Assembly (NCBI GenBank): GCA_030639105.1
Contig: DAOWDI010000267.1
Coordinates: forward strand, 1 to 6,058
Source: Gammaproteobacteria bacterium
Lineage (GTDB): Bacteria > Pseudomonadota > Gammaproteobacteria > Ga0077536
DNA length: 6,058 nt
Direction: 5' to 3'
Shown here: in pieces, positions 1 to 5,691 of the stretch
Layout of the letters: each line of letters opens with the position of its first letter
Numbering within the stretch: position 1 is the first letter of the stretch
Position numbers and translations under genes: made by a program
The notes under the pieces: generated by a model
Database searches by the model: none
Told to the model about the DNA's origin: nothing
What the model saw: only the letters and a program-made list of their open reading frames with translations

Positions 1-36
1 CCAGAATTTTGGCAGCCTGATCGATTCGTGGTTCAT
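1..36 (-). CDS. 5' end of a gene cut by the window edge, probably the TgpA-like transglutaminase of the MoxR-DUF58 cassette
   Basis: An ATG at 36 opens a frame that stays open to the window edge, giving 12 residues (MNHESIRLPKFW). It starts 19 nt after the stop of the DUF58 gene on the same strand. The only ribosome-binding-like stretch is GGAA about 12 nt upstream, which is weak and rather far away. In many gammaproteobacteria a MoxR ATPase gene and a DUF58 gene are followed by a polytopic membrane protein with a periplasmic transglutaminase-like domain (DUF3488/TgpA type). The identity is therefore inferred from position alone, because twelve residues carry no domain signal. Confidence 0.4.
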   Translation of the reverse strand, partial: MNHESIRLPKFW

Positions 37-55
37 TGCAGCGGTCGATTCCGTG

Positions 56-1435
56 TTACCTAATCACCGTGAGATTTGCGATATCCTGCTCGACCATTGC
101 ACTCCGGATGGGTTGAGGAGTGAGGCCGCCGCCGCCGCCGGGGCTTGTAGTCCTCGTCTCGGTTTGTACGTCGGGTGCGCCAATGTGTAGCGCGAGGCAC
201 TTGAGCTGCCGGTGGTGCAGTTCCTCTACAAACGCCTGGCGCTCAGTATCCCAAGCCGTACTGATCATAACGATACTGGCAAGGCGATCGAGATAACGCC
301 GTAAGTAGGCCGCGAGCTGTTTGAATTCGTCCATGGTCGTAGGTTGTAGCTCCGCCAGCTGCAAGAGGATTTGCCGGTTGTTCGATAGTCCTCTCCCGGT
401 CGTCAACTGCCACACTCGTTGTTCGATAAAAACGAGATCGAGTAGCGAATCGCTCGGGCGGTCAGCCTGGAGGAACGAAGCGGCGACGGCAATTGCAGCC
501 TCAAAGTCGTCCGGCGTTGAGGGGCCGGCAAATGTGTCAATCAGGAGCGCGTGCCGATCGAAGTATTCGTCCTGGTATTCTTTGATGACGGGCATGCCGC
601 GTTTGGCAAAGCTGCGCCAATGCATGTGCCTTAGCGGATCGCCGGGGCGGTAGTCACGCAAGCCGACGAATTCTTCGGCATCGCCGACAGTAGCGGCGAG
701 CACGAGGCCGCCCCGGTGGAAATGCCGTTCAGATACCCATTGCAGCCGGGGGACCGGATACCGTTTCGGTAGTGATATCATTTCGCCGTGTAGATCTACG
801 CGGTGTTTGGCAAAAAAGATCCCTAAGGGGTCCGGACGCTTCACTTCGAGACTTATAAAGGTCACCTTCCCACGTCTTAGCGGCTTCAGGTGGATTGCTA
901 CTTTCACCGTGGAGTGAGCCGGAATCGATGGTACGGAAACTGCGGATAGACGGGCGCCTCGGGCTATTCGAACGAGATGGAGCCAGCGCACAAAGCCGAT
1001 ACGGCGGTCGAACCAGTTCAGATCCTTTTCCCGGCCATCGAAATTCCCGTGGCAAAAAGTGTCAGCGTCAGGATATTGAGTGAGCAGGCGGTCAGCGAGC
1101 ACGAGATCGTATTCTGCTCGAGCGCCATGATTGGTTATCGATACCGTGTAAGAAGTCGCGGTATCGACGGTGACGGTGTCCGGAAGATCTCGCTTCAATT
1201 CGAGACGTGGACGCCAGCGTACGCTGAGTGCCATGGCGACAATGATGATGGCAAGCAATACGGCCGCGAGTTGGGAAGCGAGGGTCTGGCGTGGATCAAC
1301 GCCGAAAATTGCTGCTGCGATAGCGCCGCCAATCACGAGTCTACCGGTCGCGGTGAAACGCGTTTCGAACCACAACGATGTGCGCGACAATGCACGAAAT
1401 AAGCGCAGCATCCGGCCTACGAACCAATCTCGCAT
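56..1435 (-). CDS. DUF58 domain membrane protein (MoxR-associated, vWA-like)
   Basis: The protein is 459 residues counted from the ATG at 1435. That start has AAGG six nt upstream, overlapping the MoxR stop codon. An in-frame TTG at 1459 would add eight residues but has no better signal. Residues about 31-74 hold two hydrophobic segments joined by a short turn, which anchor the protein in the inner membrane. A beta-rich stretch follows. The DUF58 signature is near residues 262-292 (YRPGDPLRHMHWRSFAKRG, then a KEY motif). The part after it, with HALLIDTF near 295-302, resembles a von Willebrand A fold. Five consecutive glycines near residues 433-437 come from a GCC tandem repeat at about 125-139. 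The family commonly works with MoxR ATPases, probably in chaperone-like assembly or envelope functions, but the exact role is unknown. The family call is secure; the cellular role is not. Confidence 0.93.
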   Translation of the reverse strand: MRDWFVGRMLRLFRALSRTSLWFETRFTATGRLVIGGAIAAAIFGVDPRQTLASQLAAVLLAIIIVAMALSVRWRPRLELKRDLPDTVTVDTATSYTVSITNHGARAEYDLVLADRLLTQYPDADTFCHGNFDGREKDLNWFDRRIGFVRWLHLVRIARGARLSAVSVPSIPAHSTVKVAIHLKPLRRGKVTFISLEVKRPDPLGIFFAKHRVDLHGEMISLPKRYPVPRLQWVSERHFHRGGLVLAATVGDAEEFVGLRDYRPGDPLRHMHWRSFAKRGMPVIKEYQDEYFDRHALLIDTFAGPSTPDDFEAAIAVAASFLQADRPSDSLLDLVFIEQRVWQLTTGRGLSNNRQILLQLAELQPTTMDEFKQLAAYLRRYLDRLASIVMISTAWDTERQAFVEELHHRQLKCLALHIGAPDVQTETRTTSPGGGGGLTPQPIRSAMVEQDIANLTVIR

Positions 1436-1446
1436 CGGTGCCTTAC
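1436..1446 (-). promoter_or_regulatory. Ribosome-binding site of the DUF58 gene overlapping the MoxR stop codon
   Basis: On the minus strand the sequence reads GGTAAGGCACCG and then ATG. The TAA is the MoxR stop and the AAGG that shares its bases is a Shine-Dalgarno core six nt before the DUF58 ATG. The coding regions are 7 nt apart. This arrangement suggests translational coupling of the two partner proteins and decides the DUF58 start in favour of the ATG at 1435. Confidence 0.6.
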
Positions 1447-2399
1447 CGGGGTACCGCAACCTCTAACAGCAGTTGGTCAACGATGCTGCCCGTCGTTGTT
1501 CCGCTAAAGCGTGCGTTTGCGTCGAGGACGATTCGATGACCAATTACAGCAGGCGCTAATTCCTGGATGTGGTCGGGGCTGACAAAGTCATGGCCATCAA
1601 AGATAGCCAGCGCCTGGGCGCACTTTATCAAGGTGATCGATGCTCGTGGGCTTGCGCCGAGACTGAGTTCGGACTGCCGCCGGGTTGCCGCAATCAAGTC
1701 GACGGTGTAGCGTTTCAATTCCGCTGACACCTCGACACCACGGGCCGCTTGTTCGAAGGCGATAACATCATCGCGAGTAACACACGCTTCGATTTGGTCG
1801 ATTGGCGGCCCGCCTATCTCCGCCGACATGATCTCAACTTCCTGTGCCGCTGTGACGTACCCCAGCGACAAGCGCATAGCAAAGCGGTCCATTTGTGCTT
1901 CGGGAAGTGGGTAAGTGCCGTGAAACTCGACTGGATTCTGCGTTGCGATGACGAAAAACAGGTCAGGAAGGAGGTACAGTGTACCATCGAGGCTGACCTG
2001 CCCCTCTCCCATCGCCTGGAGTAATGCGGACTGGGTCCGCGGTGAAGCACGATTGATTTCGTCTGCCAGCAGTATCTCGGCAAATATCGGACCCTGGTGT
2101 ACTTCGAAAGTGGCGGTTTGCGGGTTGAATACCGACACCCCGAGGATGTCGGTTGGCAGGATATCGGGGGTGAATTGAATCCGCTGGAAATTCGAACCGA
2201 CCGAGCGCGCTAATGCTTTAGCCAGCGTTGTCTTCCCGGTACCGGGGAAATCTTCCAATAGTACGTGCCCCTTGGTCAAGAATGCCGAGAGGAGTAAGCG
2301 TATCGTGGTGTCTTGCCCATAGATGACACGGGTGAGGTTCGCGCTTAAGCGTTCGAATACACTCCGCTGCCGCGCTAAATCAAATTCGGAAGTCATCAT
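1443..2399 (-). CDS. MoxR-family AAA+ ATPase
   Basis: The protein is 318 residues from the ATG at 2399, typical of MoxR proteins. Numbered from that start, the Walker A loop is at about 49-58 (EDFPGTGKTT), Walker B at about 109-114 (ILLADE, followed by INRASPRTQSALLQAM), and sensor 1 ends at Asn155 (VIATQNP). The arginine-finger region MDRF is near 170-173 and sensor 2 near 248-253 (GASPRA). All catalytic elements are present. MoxR ATPases are thought to act as ATP-driven chaperones that assemble or activate partner proteins, often those encoded beside them with vWA or DUF58 domains. A second ATG lies directly after the first (2396). A GTG at 2444 would add 15 residues that do not look like the family N-terminus and has only GGCAG abutting it, so I prefer the ATG. 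No strong Shine-Dalgarno sequence is visible at either start. DUF58 and the probable transglutaminase gene follow on the same strand. Confidence 0.95.
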   Translation of the reverse strand: MMTSEFDLARQRSVFERLSANLTRVIYGQDTTIRLLLSAFLTKGHVLLEDFPGTGKTTLAKALARSVGSNFQRIQFTPDILPTDILGVSVFNPQTATFEVHQGPIFAEILLADEINRASPRTQSALLQAMGEGQVSLDGTLYLLPDLFFVIATQNPVEFHGTYPLPEAQMDRFAMRLSLGYVTAAQEVEIMSAEIGGPPIDQIEACVTRDDVIAFEQAARGVEVSAELKRYTVDLIAATRRQSELSLGASPRASITLIKCAQALAIFDGHDFVSPDHIQELAPAVIGHRIVLDANARFSGTTTGSIVDQLLLEVAVPR

Positions 2400-2512
2400 G
2401 CGTGTACTGCTATATTCTGGCGATGTGGCCAAAGCATAACCCACCTGCCGTGGGCGTAAACCCTGAGACGCAAGATTTGCGGTCGTCGCCTAAGGGTGCC
2501 AGGAAAGTGGGC

Positions 2513-2893
2513 TTACATCGATCGCTTTACTCTTTCGCGCTCTCGCCGTTGTTTCTTCGTGATTTTTCCGGCGCGCCGATCCTCGACGATTGCGCTTGCT
2601 TTGATTGATTGCGACAACTCCTCGCGTCTTATTACGCTATCTTCGGATTCGAGATAGAGGGTGCTCACCCGGCTTGCGGGAACACGCTGCTGTGTGATGC
2701 CGGTCACGCTCAAGCGAAATTCGTATGGTGGCCGACGGATATACACCGCGTCACCGATGTGGATGATGCGAGCGGGTTTCGTCCGTGATCCATTTACGGT
2801 TATGCGTCCGGATTTGACCGCTTCACTTGCCAGGGAGCGCGTCTTGAAAAGACGTGCGCACCATAACCATTTGTCGAGACGCTGTTCTTGCAT
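2513..2893 (-). CDS. hslR: Heat shock protein 15, S4-domain RNA-binding protein
   Basis: The protein has 126 residues, close to E. coli Hsp15 (about 133). The S4 domain fills roughly residues 4-62. It begins with RLDKWLWCARLFKTRSLA and continues through AVKSGRITVNG and the IGDAVYI segment, a signature that is easy to recognise. The C-terminus is strongly basic (KITKKQRRERERVKRSM), as in Hsp15. Hsp15 is known to bind free 50S subunits that still carry a nascent chain on peptidyl-tRNA and to help recycle them after heat stress. The ATG at 2893 is the natural start, although no good Shine-Dalgarno sequence is visible. The gene is divergent from moaB across 91 nt and lies 113 nt upstream of the MoxR gene on the same strand, so co-transcription is possible but not shown. 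No heat-shock (sigma-32) promoter could be recognised. Confidence 0.93.
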   Translation of the reverse strand: MQEQRLDKWLWCARLFKTRSLASEAVKSGRITVNGSRTKPARIIHIGDAVYIRRPPYEFRLSVTGITQQRVPASRVSTLYLESEDSVIRREELSQSIKASAIVEDRRAGKITKKQRRERERVKRSM

Positions 2894-2984
2894 CAGATTT
2901 TGTACCCGCTGTTCGTGTATTTGTCGGATCGGGTAGACTGCACCGCATACGACACCTGTTTAAGTCATAGTGTGAGCGAATGAA
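2894..2984. other. Divergent intergenic region between hslR and moaB
   Basis: These 91 nt separate two divergent genes and must hold at least one 5' leader, and probably promoters for both directions. I searched both strands for -35/-10 pairs and found only poor matches, so no promoter is called. No extended hairpin was seen that would suggest a molybdenum cofactor riboswitch. Confidence 0.5.
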
Positions 2985-3506
2985 ATGAGTGCGCCAAGAG
3001 AATTTCGTCCCCAGCGAATTGCGGTGTTGACGATCTCCGACAGTCGGACTGAGGCAGAAGATAAATCGGGCAGGTTGCTCATCGATCGGTTGGAGGGGGT
3101 TGGCCACCGCTTGTTTGAACGCCGCATCGTCAAAGACGATATCTACTCGATCCGAGCCGAAATCTCACGCTGGATTGTCGATCCCGATGTCTCGGTCGTA
3201 TTGACGACCGGTGGTACCGGCATCACGGGCAGAGATGGGACGCCGGAGGCTGTGACGCCGCTACTGGATAAGCAGATAGATGGGTTCGGCGAGATGTTCC
3301 GGGTGTTGTCCTATGATGACATCAAAACTTCAACCATGCAGTCACGTGCGATTGCGGGGGTCGCGAACGGGACCTATATCTTTTGCCTGCCGGGATCCTC
3401 GGGCGCCTGCGCGCTTGGATGGGACGCCTTGATTGTGCACCAGTTGGATTATCGAACACTTCCCTGCAACCTCATCGAACTGATGGGGCGATTGCGCGAA
3501 ACCTGA
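2985..3506 (+). CDS. moaB: Molybdenum cofactor biosynthesis protein MoaB (MogA/MoaB family)
   Basis: The protein has 173 residues; E. coli MoaB has about 170. It aligns by eye with that protein along its whole length: RIAVLTISDSR near residues 11-21, the molybdopterin-binding loop TTGGTGIT at 74-81, FGEMFRVLS at 101-109, TSTMQSRAIAGVANGT at 115-130, and LPGSSGAC at 135-142. The family binds molybdopterin; MogA and archaeal MoaB adenylylate it before metal insertion. The segment after the glycine loop reads GRDGTPEA, keeping an Asp (84) and the TPEA tetrad typical of MogA, whereas E. coli MoaB has GDQAPEA as I recall it. The ATG at 2985 follows an in-frame upstream stop and has only a weak GAG as ribosome-binding signal. 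No other mo-co genes lie in the window. The next gene begins 19 nt downstream, so the two are probably co-transcribed. Confidence 0.93.
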   Translation: MSAPREFRPQRIAVLTISDSRTEAEDKSGRLLIDRLEGVGHRLFERRIVKDDIYSIRAEISRWIVDPDVSVVLTTGGTGITGRDGTPEAVTPLLDKQIDGFGEMFRVLSYDDIKTSTMQSRAIAGVANGTYIFCLPGSSGACALGWDALIVHQLDYRTLPCNLIELMGRLRET

Positions 3507-3525
3507 GGCGTACGATAAACCAGGC

Positions 3526-4440
3526 ATGCGAATACTTATCGCTATCGTACTCACGAGTTCAATCTGCGCTGAAACGGGCGCGCGGACATTCGCTATCAAT
3601 GAAGACCTCATCGGGGCATTGGTGTTGGCGTCGAGTCTGAAGGCCGATACCTTGTCTGACCTCGCGCGCGCATACGATCAGGGCTATCTGGAGATGCGCT
3701 GGGCCAACCCGAAGATAGACCCGTGGTTACCGGGGGAAGAAACGGAGATCATCGTACCAAGTCTCTACATCCTGCCCGATGCGCCGCACCGCGGGATCGT
3801 TGTCAATGTACCGGAAATGCGTTTGTATTTCTTTCCGCGGGCGAAGGGTAAGGCACACCGCGGCGTCGAGACGTATCCGGTCAGTATCGGTCGCCAACAG
3901 TGGACGACGCCGCACGGTGTCACGAAAATCGTGGCCAAGGTAAAGGATCCGAATTGGTACCCACCGAAATCTATCCGCGAAGAGCATGCCGCCGACGGAG
4001 ATCCGCTGCCCAAAATAGTGCTGGCGGGACCGGATAATCCCCTTGGTGCATTCGCGATGCGCTTAGGGCTGCCCGGCTATCTGATTCACGGGACGAACAA
4101 ACCCTACGGGATCGGGATGCGGGTTACCCATGGTTGTATTCGGATGTATCCCAAAGACGTTGAAGAGATCTTCGGCGCCGTTAGCATCGGAACACCGGTG
4201 CATATCGTGAATCAGCCATACAAGGTGGGCGTGGCGCATGACAAAATCTATCTGGAAGTCCATCCGCATCTTGCCGAGGACGGCGATATCTTCCAAGATC
4301 AGTTTTCTTACGTCGTCGAATTAGTCGCCGCAAAAACTGTCGGGCGCGACGTGCAGCTGCACTGGCGTGACTTACAGAATACTATTATCGAGAAAAGCGG
4401 GATCCCACGAACCGTCGGTGTGATAAGGGGTGCCGGCTAG
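3526..4440 (+). CDS. Secreted L,D-transpeptidase of the ErfK/YbiS/YcfS type (probable lipoprotein-to-peptidoglycan ligase)
   Basis: The protein has 304 residues, about the same as the E. coli ErfK/YbiS enzymes. Residues 1-20 form a short signal peptide (MRILIAIVLTSSICAETGA), which sends the enzyme to the periplasm. Residues about 38-80 form a divergent LysM-like region with ANPKIDPWLPG and IIVPSLYILPDAP. The YkuD catalytic domain covers about 89-231. It contains IVVNVPEMRLYFFP, GPDNPLGAFAMRL, IHGTNKPYGIG, and the active-site motif THGCIRM, with His188, His202 and nucleophile Cys204. All catalytic residues are intact. The layout closely parallels the E. coli enzymes that join the C-terminal lysine of Braun lipoprotein to diaminopimelate in peptidoglycan, rather than LdtD-type crosslinking enzymes. 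A lipoprotein of that kind is encoded convergently next door. The ribosome-binding site is weak. moaB is 19 nt upstream, so this is probably the second gene of that transcript. Confidence 0.95.
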   Translation: MRILIAIVLTSSICAETGARTFAINEDLIGALVLASSLKADTLSDLARAYDQGYLEMRWANPKIDPWLPGEETEIIVPSLYILPDAPHRGIVVNVPEMRLYFFPRAKGKAHRGVETYPVSIGRQQWTTPHGVTKIVAKVKDPNWYPPKSIREEHAADGDPLPKIVLAGPDNPLGAFAMRLGLPGYLIHGTNKPYGIGMRVTHGCIRMYPKDVEEIFGAVSIGTPVHIVNQPYKVGVAHDKIYLEVHPHLAEDGDIFQDQFSYVVELVAAKTVGRDVQLHWRDLQNTIIEKSGIPRTVGVIRGAG

Positions 4441-4462
4441 CCCCACGCGAACCCACCGACGG
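4412..4462. repeat. Perfect 9-bp inverted repeat bridging the end of the transpeptidase gene
   Basis: CCGTCGGTG at 4412-4420 is repeated in inverse orientation as CACCGACGG at 4454-4462. The first arm lies inside the transpeptidase coding region and the second lies after its stop codon. The bases just outside and inside the arms do not extend the pairing. No T-tract follows, so it is not a classical terminator by itself. Confidence 0.55.
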
Positions 4463-4483
4463 CAATCTGGGGTAAGGCTAGCC
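4435..4483. repeat. Second inverted repeat, built on two copies of GGCTAGCC, overlapping the stop codon
   Basis: The palindrome GGCTAGCC occurs at 4435-4442, including the TAG stop of the transpeptidase, and again at 4476-4483. The arms extend: GGCTAGCCCCA (4435-4445) can pair with TGGGG (4468-4472) plus CTAGCC (4478-4483), leaving TAAGG as a bulge and a loop of 22 nt. This stem interleaves with the 4412-4462 repeat, so the two could form alternative structures or a pseudoknot in RNA. Confidence 0.45.
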
Positions 4484-4500
4484 TCGATTGAGGGGGCCGT

Positions 4501-4513
4501 GGCGATGATCGCC
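4501..4513. repeat. Short palindrome GGCGAT-G-ATCGCC
   Basis: Two perfect 6-nt arms are separated by one base. It lies between the transpeptidase stop codon and the terminator. Its small spacer favours a DNA palindrome such as a protein-binding site over an RNA hairpin. No function can be assigned. Confidence 0.4.
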
Positions 4514-4559
4514 TCCCGCCTTGTCATCGTTGATACATGAAATCTGGATCGGAGGGGGC

Positions 4560-4589
4560 AAAAAAAACCCCGCTAGAGCGCGGGGTTTT
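4560..4589. terminator. Bidirectional rho-independent terminator between the convergent transpeptidase and lipoprotein genes
   Basis: The arms AAAACCCCGC (4564-4573) and GCGGGGTTTT (4580-4589) pair perfectly around a six-base loop. Read on the minus strand the hairpin is followed by an unbroken run of eight T, ending at 4560, so it is a strong terminator for the lipoprotein gene, whose stop is 20 nt away. Read on the plus strand the T-run is only four bases (4586-4589), so it should work less well for the transpeptidase transcript, which would end about 150 nt after its stop codon. Confidence 0.9.
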
Positions 4590-4609
4590 CATGTGGAGAG
4601 CGCGCTGAG

Positions 4610-4906
4610 CTATTTCCTCATCGTTTGCTCAAACATTCTTTCTATCCGGTCTTTATTTTCGCTGCAACATGTCATCGCGGCATCGGCGGCAACCTGCGCT
4701 TCTAGGGCCGCCGCGGCGGCGTCGGTGGCAACGTCCATCGCGCTGTTCGCCGCGCTTGCAGCCGAGCGGGCCTCAGACATGGCGCTATTGGCTTTTGCCT
4801 CCACCGCGGCTAACTGCTCCGGCGTTACCGTCGCACAAGCTGATAGAGCCCCCAGCACGACCGCGACAGCGGCCATTCTTACGGTTAGGGAAAGTGTTTT
4901 TTTCAT
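4610..4906 (-). CDS. Lpp/OprI-type alanine-zipper outer-membrane lipoprotein
   Basis: The protein has 98 residues. The start at 4906 is set by a TAGGAG ribosome-binding site eight nt upstream and by the KK-containing signal peptide that begins there. An ATG further upstream at 4942 would add 12 residues before the signal peptide and is not credible. Residues 1-23 form a lipoprotein signal peptide ending in lipobox LSAC, with lipidated Cys24. Residues about 33-79 are an alanine-rich helical repeat, as in the trimeric Lpp/OprI coiled coil. The end, NKDRIERMFEQTMRK, resembles the OprI/Lpp C-terminus, whose last lysine is joined to peptidoglycan. Two neighbouring cysteines at 80-81 are unusual. 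The mature protein (75 residues) is in the size range of Lpp and OprI. A strong terminator follows. The likely role is tethering the outer membrane to the cell wall; the convergent L,D-transpeptidase is the likely ligase. Confidence 0.88.
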   Translation of the reverse strand: MKKTLSLTVRMAAVAVVLGALSACATVTPEQLAAVEAKANSAMSEARSAASAANSAMDVATDAAAAALEAQVAADAAMTCCSENKDRIERMFEQTMRK

Positions 4907-4914
4907 GTTTAAAT

Positions 4915-4920
4915 CTCCTA
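4915..4920 (-). promoter_or_regulatory. Strong ribosome-binding site of the lipoprotein gene
   Basis: On the minus strand TAGGAG stands eight nt before the ATG at 4906, with an A/T-rich spacer. It is by far the best Shine-Dalgarno sequence in the window and suits a highly made structural lipoprotein. It also rules out the upstream ATG at 4942. Confidence 0.85.
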
Positions 4921-4968
4921 TCCACATAATCGGTCCCCCCAAGTGAGGAATTCTTTACAGCGAGCGAA

Positions 4969-4997
4969 ATGATGAACTATTTTTAGGTGTTTGGCAA
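4969..4997 (-). promoter_or_regulatory. Candidate sigma-70 promoter of the lipoprotein gene
   Basis: On the minus strand TTGCCA (4992-4997) and CATCAT (4969-4974) are 17 nt apart, each matching four or more of the six consensus positions. The surrounding bases are A/T-rich, unlike the rest of the window. It would give a leader of about 55 nt. This is read by eye only. Confidence 0.35.
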
Positions 4998-4999
4998 TT

Positions 5000-5245
5000 T
5001 TGATTTGGTCCGCCGATATCCTATTTTTCAGATATTTGTGAGCTACCTATCACCTCGCACCGTCGATTGGGCGCAATCCGCTGGTTGCCTACGCCAGCAG
5101 CTCTGGCGGATGCGGTGCGCAGTGGACAATCCACCGGGGCTCCACCACGACGAAGGCTAATGCGAAATCCCGTCCGATGTTAGTTCTGGCACGATTTCGT
5201 CCAAGCCGTTTCTTTCCTCTCGCCGCCCGTGGACCAGATCCCGGG
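5000..5245. other. Non-coding stretch upstream of the lipoprotein promoter
   Basis: Together with the promoter and leader of the lipoprotein gene, about 340 bases (4907-5245) hold no convincing gene. Frames that are open across 5089-5361 overlap the secreted-protein gene in another frame and show no protein-like composition. The left part is A/T-rich. The right part is G/C-rich and contains one clear hairpin at 5092-5108. The end of the secreted-protein transcript should lie here, but no hairpin with a T-tract is visible. I recognise no tRNA or known small RNA. Confidence 0.5.
5092..5108. repeat. G/C-rich hairpin downstream of the secreted-protein gene
   Basis: CGCCAG (5092-5097) and CTGGCG (5103-5108) pair perfectly around a five-base loop. 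It lies about 140 nt after the stop of the secreted-protein gene on the minus strand. No run of T follows on either strand, so it is not a standard intrinsic terminator; it might mark a transcript end or be incidental. Confidence 0.4.
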
Positions 5246-5656
5246 TCATTGTGGCGGCTTTGACTCGGCTGGTGGACGGCCCCATCCGTGTTCGCGGCCC
5301 GGGGGTACCCGTTGGCGCGAATCATGCAGGGTGTCGAGCAGTTGCTGGATCGCCCGGTCAAAGCTATCCATTTGATGCAATTTACAATAATCCGAGAGCC
5401 AGGTGAGCGAAATGTCTAACGGCTGGTTACCGGTCACATTGTAAGTATCCTCACGCAATGTATTGAAGGCAGTGAGATAGCCCATCAGAAATACCTTGTA
5501 GCGGGCGCCAGAATCACTGCCGGCGGACTTGATGAATTGATGGCAGGACGATCGTCCAACCCCCCAAATGGCGTAATTACCCGCCGGATCGGCGGCCAAT
5601 ACGGCGCAAGTGATGAGCTGTGGCAGCAGCATTGTGAGCAGAATGCGCGGCGCCAT
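5246..5656 (-). CDS. Small secreted protein of unknown function with two cysteines
   Basis: I do not recognise a named family with confidence. From the ATG at 5656 the protein has 136 residues and starts with a clear signal peptide (MAPRILLTMLLPQLITCAVLA, about residues 1-21, predicted cut before ADPAG). This argues for this start over the ATG at 5713, which would put 19 extra residues in front and overlap the upstream gene by 22 nt. The mature part has two cysteines, Cys38 (GRSSCHQF) and Cys91 (LSDYCKLH), that could form a disulfide in the periplasm. Between them is a stretch with GYLTAFNTL and DTYNVTGN, and after the second an amphipathic helix (SFDRAIQQLLDTL). It loosely resembles small periplasmic proteins labelled HdeA-like or Rap1a/Tai-like, but I would not assign it. 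The last 20 residues are rich in Pro, Gly and charged residues. LITC in the signal region is a poor lipobox. No clear ribosome-binding site is visible. The HNH gene ends 35 nt upstream. Confidence 0.72.
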   Translation of the reverse strand: MAPRILLTMLLPQLITCAVLAADPAGNYAIWGVGRSSCHQFIKSAGSDSGARYKVFLMGYLTAFNTLREDTYNVTGNQPLDISLTWLSDYCKLHQMDSFDRAIQQLLDTLHDSRQRVPPGREHGWGRPPAESKPPQ

Positions 5657-5691
5657 GGACTTTAGTGGGTCGAAAAGCAGCGGTGTCAGGT

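Noticed and set aside
977..1402. Plus-strand open frame inside the DUF58 gene
   Set aside because: Antisense to a well-supported family member; no recognisable motif or start signal.
2400..2444. GTG at 2444 as start of the MoxR gene and a possible promoter around 2411-2440
   Set aside because: The extra 15 residues do not look like a MoxR N-terminus and the only purines before GTG directly abut it. AATATA-like and TTATGC-like hexamers can be found but match too poorly to call a promoter.
2440..2454. Small hairpin CCCAC-CTGCC-GTGGG between hslR and the MoxR gene as a terminator
   Set aside because: The stem is only five base pairs and no T-run follows on the minus strand, so termination after hslR is not supported.
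4521..4946. Long plus-strand open frame opposite the lipoprotein gene
   Set aside because: It is the antisense of an alanine-rich gene (GC-rich codons rarely give stops in the opposite frame), runs through the terminator hairpin and has no ribosome-binding site. The minus-strand frame has a signal peptide, lipobox, family-like C-terminus and strong ribosome-binding site.
5071..5120. G/C-rich repeats considered as an integron attC-like site
   Set aside because: Only one short perfect hairpin is present. The outer GCGC and TCCGC matches compete with it, no core-site arrangement is visible, and there is no integrase or cassette array.
5089..5361. Minus-strand open frame overlapping the end of the secreted-protein gene
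   Set aside because: Composition is rich in Arg, Pro and Gly with no domain or signal, it overlaps a better gene in another frame, and no ribosome-binding site is present.
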